Shown piece after piece: positions 34,307-43,250 of a stretch of DNA of 64,000 nt. The notes under the pieces were generated by a model. That model saw nothing but the letters and a program-made list of their open reading frames with translations. It searched no databases and had not been told where the DNA came from. This DNA comes from Gottfriedia acidiceleris (GTDB taxonomy: Bacteria > Bacillota > Bacilli > Bacillales > Bacillaceae_G). How positions within the stretch are numbered: position 1 is the stretch's first letter; every line of letters begins with the position of its first letter. A program made the position numbers and the translations under genes. The stretch spans positions 806,001 through 870,000 of the forward strand of contig NZ_SCFN01000001.1 of NCBI RefSeq assembly GCF_004138285.1, given 5' to 3'.

Positions 34307-35815
34307 TTAGTTTATTTTATTCTTACTTGTGGATAAATCACTAAATTGACCAATATAATAAATCACTTTCCCATTATCGTTACACACTTGAGTGATTGTC
34401 AGCCATTCTAAATAAACTTCACCATTTTTACGCTTGTTCCAAATTTCACCTTGCCAATTACCTTGGTCTTTAAGCTGTTTCCAAAGTTGTGTATAGAATG
34501 CTTTGTTGTGATGACCAGATTGAAGGATACTTGGCTTTTTCCCAATCACTTCTTCTTTTTTGTAGCCTGTTACTTTAGTGAAGAAAGGATTTACTTTTTG
34601 AATTACTCCTTGTTCATTTGTTACCATCATTGCTTGGGCTGTATTTTCTAATATTTTATATTCGGTTTTCAATTTTTCACGGAAAGTCATCCATACTACA
34701 ATTACAAAACTGAGAAGCGCAAATTCAGATAATGCCATAAATCCAATCGCATAATGTCCTGTCAAGCTAAACACAGATGTTAAAATTAATGGAGGGAAGA
34801 AGCCCCCTAAACCTCCCATAGCAGCAACCAACCCATTTACAATTCCAGCTTGTTTTGTAAAGTAATGTGGCACTAATTTAAAGATTGTACCGTTTCCAAT
34901 CCCTGCGCAAACTGCTACTAATAAAACCCCTACAGTGTATAGTTTAATAGTAGGAGAAAAAGATAATAGAACTCCTGAGAATGTTAATCCACCAAAGACA
35001 AACAATAATATGTTGAAAGGATTGAATTTATCTGAAAGAAGGCCACCGATTGGTCGGAAAATTGTTGCTAGGGCAATGAATCCAGCCGTACGTATACCAG
35101 CGTCAACAGGACTTAAATTAAAATTATTAACTAAGAAATTTGGTAAATAGATTGTAAAAGCAACAAATGATCCGAATGTAATAAAATAGAATAAATTTAG
35201 TGACCATAAAGTTGAATTACGATAAACCTCTTTTACTTGCTTTACAATCGGAACATTTACTTTCTTCTCATTTTTATCACCAAATAGAAAATTTAATAGG
35301 GCAAACGCAATTAGTAATACTAAATAAAATCTGACCGTTGTTTCCCAACCAAATGATTTAGCTAAGACAGGTGCGGAAAATGCAGTAATGGCTGTACCGA
35401 TGTTACCAGATCCATAGATTCCGTTTACAAAACCATGTTTATTTGAAGAGTAATACTTTGGTAGTGAAGTTACTCCGATTGAAAAGATTGCACCACCTAT
35501 ACCAACAAACAATCCTCCAATAACTAAATCTAAAAGTGAATCAGCATGACTAATGAAAAATACAGGAAATAAAAGTGCAAGAAAACAGATGGTGAAAATG
35601 GGTCTTGCTCCAAATCGATTTGTGTAATACCCGATTGGAATACGTAGGATGCTTCCTAAAATTACAGGGATGGCAGTGACTAAAGAGACTTGACCATTTG
35701 TTAATTCAATATCTTGGCGAATATTCGGCATGAGTGAAGAAATGAGTACCCATACCATGAACCCTACGATGAGACTTGAAGTTTGAAGAGGTAATTGGAT
35801 TTTAGAACTTTTCAT
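34307..35815 (-). CDS. narK: NarK-type nitrate/nitrite transporter fused to a C-terminal PAS domain
   Basis: 502 residues. Residues 1 to about 383 form a 12-helix major facilitator with NarK/NasA-type motifs (GSGNIGTAITAFSAPVLA and CAGIGNGTIFKLVPHYF). From about 388 the frame continues without break into a PAS domain: ILENTAQAMMVTNEQGVIQK, NPFFTKVTGYKKEEVIGK, EIWNKRKNGEVYLEWLTIT and VIYYIGQFSDL. Ordinary NarK proteins stop after helix 12 at about 390-430 residues. The PAS domain would lie in the cytoplasm and could sense redox state, heme or a ligand to gate transport. A perfect FNR box is about 76 bases upstream. Confidence 0.88.
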   Translation of the reverse strand: MKSSKIQLPLQTSSLIVGFMVWVLISSLMPNIRQDIELTNGQVSLVTAIPVILGSILRIPIGYYTNRFGARPIFTICFLALLFPVFFISHADSLLDLVIGGLFVGIGGAIFSIGVTSLPKYYSSNKHGFVNGIYGSGNIGTAITAFSAPVLAKSFGWETTVRFYLVLLIAFALLNFLFGDKNEKKVNVPIVKQVKEVYRNSTLWSLNLFYFITFGSFVAFTIYLPNFLVNNFNLSPVDAGIRTAGFIALATIFRPIGGLLSDKFNPFNILLFVFGGLTFSGVLLSFSPTIKLYTVGVLLVAVCAGIGNGTIFKLVPHYFTKQAGIVNGLVAAMGGLGGFFPPLILTSVFSLTGHYAIGFMALSEFALLSFVIVVWMTFREKLKTEYKILENTAQAMMVTNEQGVIQKVNPFFTKVTGYKKEEVIGKKPSILQSGHHNKAFYTQLWKQLKDQGNWQGEIWNKRKNGEVYLEWLTITQVCNDNGKVIYYIGQFSDLSTSKNKIN

Positions 35816-35890
35816 ATAATGATGCCCCTTTCAATGGATCAATAATAAAATTTACTAACTAAATATTACCAATCAATCGAAAGAAATGTT

Positions 35891-35906
35891 GTGAAGTATA
35901 TCACAC
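35891..35906 (-). promoter_or_regulatory. FNR box upstream of narK-PAS
   Basis: TGTGAAGTATATCACA; perfect TGTGA-N6-TCACA. Confidence 0.82.
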
Positions 35907-35944
35907 AAATGAGGCAAGGATTAATACGTATTTTAAACTATTCG

Positions 35945-36388
35945 TTAACTCATCATATTGAAAATTTCTTCGTAAGTACTTTGAAGGTTTTTATGTAAAG
36001 AGCGTAAAATATTACGTTTTAAAACAGGCTCTTTACAAGACAAGTTTTTTATAAATAGAAATGGGACTTCTATATATGTCGTACACTGGGTAACTTCAAG
36101 AATTATGGAATTGTTAACATGAGTATGCAGAAAGATACTAGGCAAGCAAACATCACTTGATTTTAAGTAGCCAATTTTATATTGAAGTCCACTCGATTCT
36201 TTCATATGAACATTTACCTTACCGGATAAAATGATAATCAAATTCTGTTCATTGCGAATAGGTATATTTTCATTTGTTTCTCTAAAGTATAGATTGGATG
36301 CATCAACTATTTTTTTAAAGATGTTATGATTGATATCTTGAAACAAACAGAGGCTTTTCAAATAAAGTAAATAATCAGGTTTATACAA
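35945..36388 (-). CDS. Crp-like sensor domain protein lacking a DNA-binding domain
   Basis: 147 residues. The chain has the order of a Crp/Fnr sensory barrel (LKSLCLFQDINHNIFKKIVD, IILSGKVNVHMKES, YLKSSDVCLPSIF) and the start of the dimer helix (RNILRSLHKNLQSTYEEIF), then stops at MMS with no helix-turn-helix. It begins with TTG behind AGGGAGAGAAAAAAA. A perfect FNR box (36457) lies 69 bases upstream. It may be a gene truncated at its 3' end or a regulator that acts by forming heterodimers. No HTH-coding sequence was seen just downstream. Confidence 0.65.
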   Translation of the reverse strand: MYKPDYLLYLKSLCLFQDINHNIFKKIVDASNLYFRETNENIPIRNEQNLIIILSGKVNVHMKESSGLQYKIGYLKSSDVCLPSIFLHTHVNNSIILEVTQCTTYIEVPFLFIKNLSCKEPVLKRNILRSLHKNLQSTYEEIFNMMS

Positions 36389-36456
36389 TTTTTTTCTCTC
36401 CCTATATTACAAGACCGTATATTTTCATCATTATATAAAAACGATTTGAGCCAAAC

Positions 36457-36472
36457 TGTGACTCTTTTCACA
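36457..36472. promoter_or_regulatory. FNR box upstream of the HTH-less Crp-like gene
   Basis: TGTGACTCTTTTCACA; perfect TGTGA-N6-TCACA. It could also drive a plus-strand transcript through the palindrome at 36566. Confidence 0.8.
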
Positions 36473-36534
36473 CAACTAGCTCAAATAATAGCGATAAGGT
36501 GTTGTGAAATCAGATATAAGGAGGGGGAATTTTT

Positions 36535-36579
36535 TGATTATACAAGTGGAATCTATAATGGACCAATTTATTTTATAAA
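36535..36579 (+). CDS. Possible 14-residue leader peptide behind a strong ribosome binding site
   Basis: TTG at 36535 (MIIQVESIMDQFIL, stop TAA at 36577-36579) follows AAGGAGGGGGAATTTT, a ribosome binding site as strong as any in the window with no other gene to serve. The end of the frame lies inside the 44-base palindrome. Could equally be chance. Confidence 0.3.
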
Positions 36580-36609
36580 GAATTACATGTAATTCTTTAT
36601 AAAATAAAT
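36566..36609. repeat. 44-base perfect palindrome
   Basis: Bases 36566-36587 are exactly complementary to 36588-36609 (core AGAATTACATGTAATTCT), with no unpaired centre. It is too regular for an ordinary terminator and has no T run. It is followed directly by a second hairpin at 36609-36642. Possible protein-binding site, processed RNA hairpin or replication/recombination structure. Confidence 0.7.
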
Positions 36610-36642
36610 AACCTTAACTATTTAGAGCCTAAGTTAAGGTTA
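36609..36642. repeat. Second inverted repeat adjoining the palindrome
   Basis: TAACCTTAACT (36609-36619) and AGTTAAGGTTA (36632-36642) form an 11-bp perfect stem around a 12-base loop. Confidence 0.65.
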
Positions 36643-36718
36643 CGAAATATCAAGCTTTTAAAATACTATGTAAAGGACTAATTTAATCAGCTTAATACTT
36701 TAATAGTCTTATAATGAA

Positions 36719-37435
36719 CTAATCTATGTTACATATATCTTTTGGGCAGTTATCACAGCCGATTTCATTTTTAAGAAATTGTAATTCTTTGATAATAATT
36801 TTTCCATCGGGAGAATAACCAATAACATTTTTTTTCTTTAAATCACTTAACATCCGATTAACACTTTCTCTAGTAGCAGCACAAAACTTAGCTAATTCTT
36901 GATTGGTAAGATGAATATTAAGAAGAATTCCGTTTTCTGTTAATTCCCCGTAAGAGTTCGATATACGAATGAGTGTGGAGTAAAGTGCGCCTTTTTTCCC
37001 ATTTAATACTAAGTCTCGAATCTTTGATTGATTTTTTCTAAGGTGAGTAGAAATCCATTTCATAAATTCAAATGTCAATGGAGCATGGTTAATTAGTTTT
37101 TTCTCCAAAATATCTTTAGGAATGACCTGCACTTCTGCTGTTTCTAATGCGTAAGCGCTAAGCATATAATTTGCATTCTCTGAAAAGAGAGTCAATTCTC
37201 CAATTAAGTCATCTTTTTGACAAATGCGAAGATTTAATTCATCACCATATAGAGTCAGCTTACTTATTTGGATAATTCCTGATTTAATAAGATACAATTC
37301 TTTAGCATCTTCTCCTTCTTGAAATAAGAAGGTGCCTTTTTTTACTGAACGAGTTGATCCGATTGATTTTAATAAGGAAGCCAAATCATCAGAAACGATT
37401 GAAAGGTCACTTTTTCTATTATTATTTTTTTCCAT
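36719..37435 (-). CDS. fnr: Fnr, oxygen-sensing [4Fe-4S] regulator of the Bacillus type
   Basis: 238 residues, same length as B. subtilis Fnr. The C-terminus carries Cys227, Cys230 and Cys235 (CDNCPKDIC), and Asp141 (KIRDLVLNG) is also present; these are exactly the four ligands known for the B. subtilis [4Fe-4S] cluster. The HTH is TNQELAKFCAATRESVNRML. Start ATG 37435 follows GGAG by 8 bases and makes the ligand numbering coincide; a TTG at 37438 is the alternative. Fnr activates anaerobic nitrate respiration genes through TGTGA-N6-TCACA sites, eight of which lie in the surrounding 15 kb. No such box precedes fnr itself. Confidence 0.93.
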   Translation of the reverse strand: MEKNNNRKSDLSIVSDDLASLLKSIGSTRSVKKGTFLFQEGEDAKELYLIKSGIIQISKLTLYGDELNLRICQKDDLIGELTLFSENANYMLSAYALETAEVQVIPKDILEKKLINHAPLTFEFMKWISTHLRKNQSKIRDLVLNGKKGALYSTLIRISNSYGELTENGILLNIHLTNQELAKFCAATRESVNRMLSDLKKKNVIGYSPDGKIIIKELQFLKNEIGCDNCPKDICNID

Positions 37436-37751
37436 CAAAGTATCTCCGCTCCGTTATAGTTGAACATAAATGTTTTTATGTATTTAACAAGAAAACAAGT
37501 ATTTTATGTATTACATTTATTATTATAATACCATGCTATTGAATAGCATAGAACTCTAAGGATATAGAATATGAAAAGATTGCTGGAAACCTTATGTAGC
37601 AAATTGATAAGTTACTCGTCCACCAAGGCATTCTGGAACATAAATAATGAATAGTTTAAACAACAAGGTTGTGACATACATCATACGGTGAAATAATTTT
37701 GTATGCTAATATAAACTATAAATCGTACAAAAGAAGAAGGGGGGCCAAAAA
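37436..37751. other. Divergent intergenic region between fnr and moaA
   Basis: Contains a perfect 8-1-8 palindrome ATGCTATT-G-AATAGCAT at 37533-37549 of unknown meaning and the FNR-like box at 37671. Otherwise AT-rich with no gene seen. Confidence 0.5.
37671..37686 (+). promoter_or_regulatory. FNR-like box upstream of moaA
   Basis: TGTGACATACATCATA; nine of ten defined positions of TGTGA-N6-TCACA, 66 bases before the moaA start. Confidence 0.6.
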
Positions 37752-38759
37752 ATGATGAATATTCTCGATACCTGTAATCGACCATTACGAGATTTAAGAA
37801 TATCTGTAACAGACCGTTGTAACTTTAGATGCAGCTATTGTATGCCTAAAGAGATATTTGGAGTTGACTATCCCTTTATGAGTAAAGATGAAATCTTATC
37901 CTTTGAGGAAATTGTTCGATTAGCAAAATTATTTGCAAAAATAGGTGTGGAAAAGATTCGTTTAACAGGGGGGGAACCTCTTTTAAGAAAAGATCTACCA
38001 ATACTGGTTAAGCGTCTTTCAAAAATTGAAGGAATTAAATATGTGACATTAACAACAAATGGTGTATTTTTGGCAAAAAACGCCAAAGCACTTAAAGAAG
38101 CAGGAATTTGCCGCGTAAATGTGAGCCTAGATTCTCTTGATGATAAAGTTTTTATGAAGATAAATAATATGAATACGAGCGTTTCCGCAGTTTTAAACGG
38201 AATTTCTGCAGCTAAGGAAGCAGGGCTAGAAGTCAAAGTAAATATGGTAGTAAAGAAAGGTTTAAATGATACTGAAGTATTACCAATGGTTCGTTTTTTT
38301 AAAGAAAAAAATATTACATTACGATTTATAGAGTATATGGATGTAGGGTGTACAAATGGATGGAATTTTAAAGACGTTATCTCGAAGAAGCAATTATACG
38401 ATATGATCCAAGAACAATATCAGTTGGAGCCCGTAGAGAAGGAATATATTGGCGAGGTAGCAAAACGATATCGATATAAAGGAACGAATACCGAGGTCGG
38501 ATTTATCTCATCAGTTACAGAAACCTTCTGCGGTTCATGTACGAGAGCGCGACTATCTACAGATGGAAAGCTATACACCTGTCTATTCGCTTCAGAAGGG
38601 TATGACTTAAGGGGAATGTTGCGTTCGGGCGTTACAGATAAATTTATTTCAGCAACAATTCAATCAATATGGGAAAAACGAGATGACAGATACTCTGAGA
38701 TCCGTACAGAAGAAAGTCATAAAAATCGTAAAATTGAAATGTCTTATATTGGTGGATAA
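37752..38759 (+). CDS. moaA: GTP 3',8-cyclase MoaA (molybdenum cofactor biosynthesis)
   Basis: 335 residues. N-terminal radical SAM Cys23, Cys27, Cys30 in [20 protein letters not shown]-terminal cluster Cys in [20 protein letters not shown]; and a terminal Gly-Gly (YIGG) required for catalysis in MoaA. It makes 3',8-cyclo-GTP, the first step to molybdopterin, and so supplies the cofactor of the NasC-like enzyme 6 kb away. AGAAGGGGGGCC precedes ATG 37752 (a second ATG follows immediately). The rest of the Moco pathway is not in the window. Confidence 0.93.
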   Translation: MMNILDTCNRPLRDLRISVTDRCNFRCSYCMPKEIFGVDYPFMSKDEILSFEEIVRLAKLFAKIGVEKIRLTGGEPLLRKDLPILVKRLSKIEGIKYVTLTTNGVFLAKNAKALKEAGICRVNVSLDSLDDKVFMKINNMNTSVSAVLNGISAAKEAGLEVKVNMVVKKGLNDTEVLPMVRFFKEKNITLRFIEYMDVGCTNGWNFKDVISKKQLYDMIQEQYQLEPVEKEYIGEVAKRYRYKGTNTEVGFISSVTETFCGSCTRARLSTDGKLYTCLFASEGYDLRGMLRSGVTDKFISATIQSIWEKRDDRYSEIRTEESHKNRKIEMSYIGG

Positions 38760-38793
38760 AAAACAACTATTTTTCAATAGTTGTTTTTTTTAG
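38758..38793 (+). terminator. Terminator after moaA
   Basis: AAAAAACAACTA / TAGTTGTTTTTTTT hairpin. Confidence 0.8.
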
Positions 38794-38900
38794 TGCCTAT
38801 GATTCATTTGTATTTGAAACAAAACATAAAAAACAGAAAAATACGTTCGTTCTTATTGAACAAAGTATAAGCATTCATTGGTATTAGAACTGAAACAAAA

Positions 38901-38945
38901 ATAAACAAAGAACTTCTCATTTAAGAGAAGTTCTTTGTTTATTTA
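38901..38945 (-). terminator. Terminator after hcp
   Basis: AATAAACAAAGAACTTCTC / GAGAAGTTCTTTGTTTATT hairpin just downstream of the hcp stop codon (minus strand). Confidence 0.8.
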
Positions 38946-38950
38946 GGCTA

Positions 38951-40243
38951 TTATCCTTGTAATATTGTTTTCAAATCGTCTTGTGCATTTGTAATTAATT
39001 TTAAGCCAAATGTATCAACTAAGACATTTAATACGCCTTCATTAATAAAGTCAGGTGCTTTTGGTCCGATTCGAATATCTTGGATTCCAAGGCTAAATAA
39101 TCCTAATAATATGGCCACAGCTTTTTGCTCAAACCAAGAAAGTATAATACTCACTGGCAATTCATTGACACCACAATTAAAGCTTTCTGCTAATGCAGCC
39201 GCAATTTTAATTGTTGAAATTGAATTATTGCATTGCCCTAAATCTATAAATCTAGGAATGTTTGTACCAGTTACAGTACCGTAGTTTACATCATTAAAGC
39301 GGAATTTACCGCAAGATGTTGTTAAAACTACTGTATCATTTGGTAAAGAAGTTACAAGCTCACGATAATATTCTCCACCTTTTCCTGGGGCGTCACAACC
39401 TGCTACAACAAAGAAGCGTTGAATCTTCCCATTTTTTACAGCTTCTACAATTTCAGGCGCAATAGACAAAACTGTTTCGTGATGGTAACCAGTAGTCATT
39501 ACTTCCTCTGATTCGATATTTGCTTCTGGTAGTTCCAATGCACGTTGAATTAATGGCGAAAAATCTTCCCCTATAATCTTTGTTACACCTTCTAATCCCG
39601 CTACTTCATACGAAAAGAAACGATCTGCATAACTTCCCTTTATTGGCATCACACAGTTTGTGGTTGCTAAGATCGCTCCAGGGAATTTTTCAAATAAACG
39701 ACGTTGATCAAACCAAGCTTTTCCAATGTTACCTTTTAAATGTTTAAATTTTTTCAATACCGGATAACCGTGAGCCGGTAGCATTTCAGAATGAGTGTAA
39801 ATATTTAAACCTTTCCCCTCTGTTTGTTTTAACAATTCTTCTAATGCAAATAAATTGTGACCAGTTACAACAATGCATTTTCCTTCGATTTTATTAGAAG
39901 AAACTTGTACAGGTTCAGGAATTCCAAAATGTTTTGTATGAGCTTCATCTAATAGCTCCATTACACGAATTGCAGCTTGACCTACTTTCATAGCCATATC
40001 AATATGTTCTTGTAAGTTAAAATTAGAGTTTGTTAAAGTCATATATAGAGCTTCATGTGTTACTTGGTCAACAAATGGATCAGTATACCCTAATTGAGCT
40101 GCATGTGTTCGATAAGCTGCAATCCCCTTTAACCCATATACAATCGTATCTTGTAAACTTGCAATTGATTCATCTTTTCCACATACACCTATAATCTTAC
40201 AACCACCAACCGGAGTTTGTTCACATTGGTTACAAAACATCAT
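38951..40243 (-). CDS. hcp: Hybrid-cluster protein (hydroxylamine reductase / NO reductase)
   Basis: 430 residues. N-terminal Fe-S Cys4, Cys7, Cys15 and Cys21 (FCNQCEQTPVGGCKIIGVCG); hybrid-cluster ligands in VTGHNLFALEE, ATTNCVMPIKGSY, VVAGCDAPGKGGEYY and LTTSCGKFRFND. The chain is shorter than the about 550-residue E. coli protein, as in the class lacking one helical domain. Hcp reduces NO or hydroxylamine under anaerobic nitrate respiration. A perfect FNR box lies 56 bases upstream. Start ATG 40243 or the adjacent ATG 40240. Confidence 0.93.
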   Translation of the reverse strand: MMFCNQCEQTPVGGCKIIGVCGKDESIASLQDTIVYGLKGIAAYRTHAAQLGYTDPFVDQVTHEALYMTLTNSNFNLQEHIDMAMKVGQAAIRVMELLDEAHTKHFGIPEPVQVSSNKIEGKCIVVTGHNLFALEELLKQTEGKGLNIYTHSEMLPAHGYPVLKKFKHLKGNIGKAWFDQRRLFEKFPGAILATTNCVMPIKGSYADRFFSYEVAGLEGVTKIIGEDFSPLIQRALELPEANIESEEVMTTGYHHETVLSIAPEIVEAVKNGKIQRFFVVAGCDAPGKGGEYYRELVTSLPNDTVVLTTSCGKFRFNDVNYGTVTGTNIPRFIDLGQCNNSISTIKIAAALAESFNCGVNELPVSIILSWFEQKAVAILLGLFSLGIQDIRIGPKAPDFINEGVLNVLVDTFGLKLITNAQDDLKTILQG

Positions 40244-40298
40244 TCATCCCCCTAACATTTTTACTAACCTTATTATATGGCGGGATATAATCAATGTT

Positions 40299-40314
40299 TG
40301 TGACTTAAATCACA
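40299..40314 (-). promoter_or_regulatory. FNR box upstream of hcp
   Basis: TGTGACTTAAATCACA; perfect TGTGA-N6-TCACA. Confidence 0.83.
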
Positions 40315-40349
40315 TGAAATCTCTAAAGTAATAAATAAATTATTTCAAA

Positions 40350-40385
40350 TAAAAAAAGGTGTCTAAATAGACAGCCTTTTTTTAT
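40350..40385 (-). terminator. Terminator downstream of glpQ
   Basis: AAAAAAAGGTGTCT / AGACAGCCTTTTTTT hairpin; reads as an A-stem-T terminator in both directions. Confidence 0.7.
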
Positions 40386-40477
40386 TCAATAATCAACATT
40401 TAGATTTAACAAAGCATATGATTGATTTTTAAAAATTATATATTGAGAGAATAATAGAGTAAATTTAAATTTATGAA

Positions 40478-41557
40478 CTACTTAGCAGAGTAGCTTTTAG
40501 GTAACTTAAAATGATTCTGATTCATTACATCACGTAGTCGGTCAGGATAATCTGTTATGATTCCATCAACACCATCGTCAATCAGCTTTTGCATAGTTGG
40601 TTGGTCGTCAATTGTCCATGGAATAACCTTCATACCGTACTGGTGAGCTTCTTGAACCATACTTTTAGTAATATAAGGCGTGTAGTTCGCATCAGTAATT
40701 TTGCCATCCTGTGGGAAACCATGTACTGGAGAGATTGCATCTACACCTAATGAATGAGCCGCAGTAACGAGATTACCATCAAAGTCATCAATATCGATTC
40801 CACCTAACCAAGGGGATTTACCAGGTTTACCAGGTTGTAGAAATTCAGGACCATTAGTTAGCGCAACGAGAGGTAATCGAGGTTCAACCTCATGCATAAG
40901 CTTGAGCGCACCCCAGTCAAAACTTTGGATTGACACTTGGTTAAGCATACCAGCTTCTCGAACTTGTTTGGCAACAATTTGAACGAATTCTTCGCGAGGA
41001 GCTGTCTGTTCAGGTGCTCCAGCTTCTACTTTCGTTTCGATATTCATCCAAACTTTTTTAGCTTTGTATTGTTTTACAAGATTAAATATTTCGGATAACA
41101 TTGGCATACGAGCACCAGGACTCAGTTGCTGACCAGGAAATTGGGGTAGACCCTTTGAACCACAATCAAGCGTTCTTACTTGAGCTAGCGTTAAATCTTT
41201 TATGTATTTGCCAACGTATGGGTACTCCGAATCACCAACGAATGCTGGTTTTGTGTCAGAGCATTTGGTACCTGTAATCTTACGGTCGTGCGTAATGACA
41301 GCTTGATGATCTTCAGTTATTTGTACGTCAAGCTCAAGAGTACTTACGCCGAGTTCAAGTGCATGAGAGAATGAAGCTAAAGTTGACTCAACTGTAAGCC
41401 CTAGTCCTCCACGGTGTGCTTGAAGGTCAAATTCTTTTGGACCAAATGACTTAAACGAATTCTTGTTCTCAGAGGGTGTTTGTGCTGAAACTTGGCTAAC
41501 TCCTGAATATACCATTAGTGATGTTATTGCTGCTAAAATTAACTTTTTCCCATTCAA
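40478..41557 (-). CDS. glpQ: Secreted glycerophosphodiester phosphodiesterase (GlpQ-like)
   Basis: 359 residues with a signal peptide (MNGKKLILAAITSLMVYSGV, cleavage near VSAQ). GDPD motifs: QAHRGGLGLTVESTLASF (catalytic His and Arg, metal Glu), ELDVQITEDHQAVITHD (metal Asp and second His). It hydrolyses glycerophosphodiesters outside the membrane to glycerol-3-phosphate and alcohol. Length and the CSDTKPAF insertion resemble E. coli GlpQ-type enzymes. Upstream spacing and terminator suggest a single-gene transcript. Confidence 0.88.
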   Translation of the reverse strand: MNGKKLILAAITSLMVYSGVSQVSAQTPSENKNSFKSFGPKEFDLQAHRGGLGLTVESTLASFSHALELGVSTLELDVQITEDHQAVITHDRKITGTKCSDTKPAFVGDSEYPYVGKYIKDLTLAQVRTLDCGSKGLPQFPGQQLSPGARMPMLSEIFNLVKQYKAKKVWMNIETKVEAGAPEQTAPREEFVQIVAKQVREAGMLNQVSIQSFDWGALKLMHEVEPRLPLVALTNGPEFLQPGKPGKSPWLGGIDIDDFDGNLVTAAHSLGVDAISPVHGFPQDGKITDANYTPYITKSMVQEAHQYGMKVIPWTIDDQPTMQKLIDDGVDGIITDYPDRLRDVMNQNHFKLPKSYSAK

Positions 41558-41691
41558 TTTTAATCATCTCCTCATATAAATCTATTACTCTATAAGAATA
41601 GATGATAAATTTAAAGTTCAAATGATTAAAATAATAAATAAAAGTAAATAAATGTTGAAAAATGTAAAAATTATTAGTTTTTTAGAGAAAA

Positions 41692-41735
41692 AAATAAGCC
41701 AAATCCATCTTAGATTGGATTTGGCTTTATTTTTA
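41692..41735 (-). terminator. Terminator of the marR-MFS operon
   Basis: AAATAAGCCAAATCCA / TGGATTTGGCTTTATTT hairpin adjacent to the exporter stop codon. Confidence 0.8.
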
Positions 41736-43250
41736 TTGAGCTTTTTTCGCTCTATTTTCTTTTACTTCAAAAGTTAACTTTTCTTTACCCATTAAGATAA
41801 TCGCGATAAATCCTAAAGTAATCGGAATTAGTGTCCATTTAAAAGTAGTTGCAACTGAATGAGCCATTGCTTCTGAGATTTTATGAAGTACTTCTGGTGG
41901 AATTTTAGCTCTAGCATCAGCGGATAATAATGCACGTGAGTCAACTTTTCCGCCAAATGCACCTAAATTACCAAGTAAATCACTTAATTTATTTTTAAAT
42001 ACGTGGTTTTGAATTGTACCAAAAATAGTAACACCAATTGTCATACCTAATGTTCTAAAGAAAGTATTTGTTGATGTTGCGATGCCTCGTTTTTGAGGTT
42101 CGATTTTGTGTTGAGTTGCCATGCTTAATAATGAGAATGAACAACCCATTCCAAGACCAGCGATAATCATATAAAACGTTACTGTTGACCGAGCTGTATC
42201 AGTATCTAATGTGCTTAATAAATACATTCCAATAAAGAATAAAACAACTGAAACTAACATGATGCTTCTATAACTAAATTTACGTACCGATTGTCCTGCT
42301 ACTTGGCTACCTACAACTGAGCCAAGCATCATCGGAATAAGAATGATACCAGAATTTGTAGCTGTACCACCATAAACTGATTGAACAAAAAGTGGAATTA
42401 ATACAGTCGTAATAATAAAAGCAGAACCGTAGAAAAATGCAACACCTTGAGTTGCCGCAAATAGTTGCTTTTTAAATAAGCTAAATGAAATAATTGGCTC
42501 TTCAACTTTTCTTTCAATTAGAATAAATGCGATAAACAATACTGCAAAGATTGTAAATAAGGAAATAATTGGACCAGAATTCCAATCGTATTCATTTCCA
42601 CCTAGTTCAAGTGCAAACATTAAACTGACAACTGAACCAACAAGTGTAATTGCACCAAACCAGTCGATTTTAAGTTTTCTAAGGTGCAGATTTTCTTTAT
42701 AAAACTGAGAAATTAAATATAAAGAAATAATACCTAAAGGTAAGTTGATATAGAAAATCCAACGCCAATCAATTTGATCAGTAATATATGCTCCTAAAAG
42801 TGGTCCGAATACACTAGAAAGACCAAAAACTGCACCAAATAAACCAGTCATTTTTCCTCGTTTTTCAGGAGGGAAAATATCGAAAATAATTGTAAAGGCT
42901 ATTGGCATTAGTGATCCTCCGCCAATTCCTTGAATTGCACGATAAACACTTAATTGAACAATGCTATTTGCTGTTCCACATAATGCTGAACCAATTAAGA
43001 AAATTAAAAGTCCTAATAAATAAAATCGTTTACGTCCATACATATCAGATAACTTTCCAAATATCGGCATACTTGCCATAGTAGCAACCAAATATGCAGA
43101 GGTTACCCAAATAAATTGGTCTAAACCACCTAGTTCTCCAACAATTGTCGGCATGGAAGCTGAAACAATTGTGTTATCCATAGCCGCCATGAGCATTCCT
43201 AATAATAGACCTGCTACGACAAAGCCAACCTTACTTTCTTTTGAAACCAT
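41733..43250 (-). CDS. MFS drug exporter, DHA2 family (EmrB/QacA type)
   Basis: 505 residues with about 14 hydrophobic helices. Motif A is GKLSDMYGRKRFYLLG and motif C-like sequence is FGLSSVFGPLLGAYITD; MDNTIVSASMPTI is the usual DHA2 helix-1 signature. Proton-driven export of toxic organic compounds is expected, substrate unknown. ATG 43250 overlaps the stop of the upstream marR gene (TGATG), with AGGGGG 8 bases before it, so the two are translationally coupled. Confidence 0.88.
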   Translation of the reverse strand: MVSKESKVGFVVAGLLLGMLMAAMDNTIVSASMPTIVGELGGLDQFIWVTSAYLVATMASMPIFGKLSDMYGRKRFYLLGLLIFLIGSALCGTANSIVQLSVYRAIQGIGGGSLMPIAFTIIFDIFPPEKRGKMTGLFGAVFGLSSVFGPLLGAYITDQIDWRWIFYINLPLGIISLYLISQFYKENLHLRKLKIDWFGAITLVGSVVSLMFALELGGNEYDWNSGPIISLFTIFAVLFIAFILIERKVEEPIISFSLFKKQLFAATQGVAFFYGSAFIITTVLIPLFVQSVYGGTATNSGIILIPMMLGSVVGSQVAGQSVRKFSYRSIMLVSVVLFFIGMYLLSTLDTDTARSTVTFYMIIAGLGMGCSFSLLSMATQHKIEPQKRGIATSTNTFFRTLGMTIGVTIFGTIQNHVFKNKLSDLLGNLGAFGGKVDSRALLSADARAKIPPEVLHKISEAMAHSVATTFKWTLIPITLGFIAIILMGKEKLTFEVKENRAKKAQ

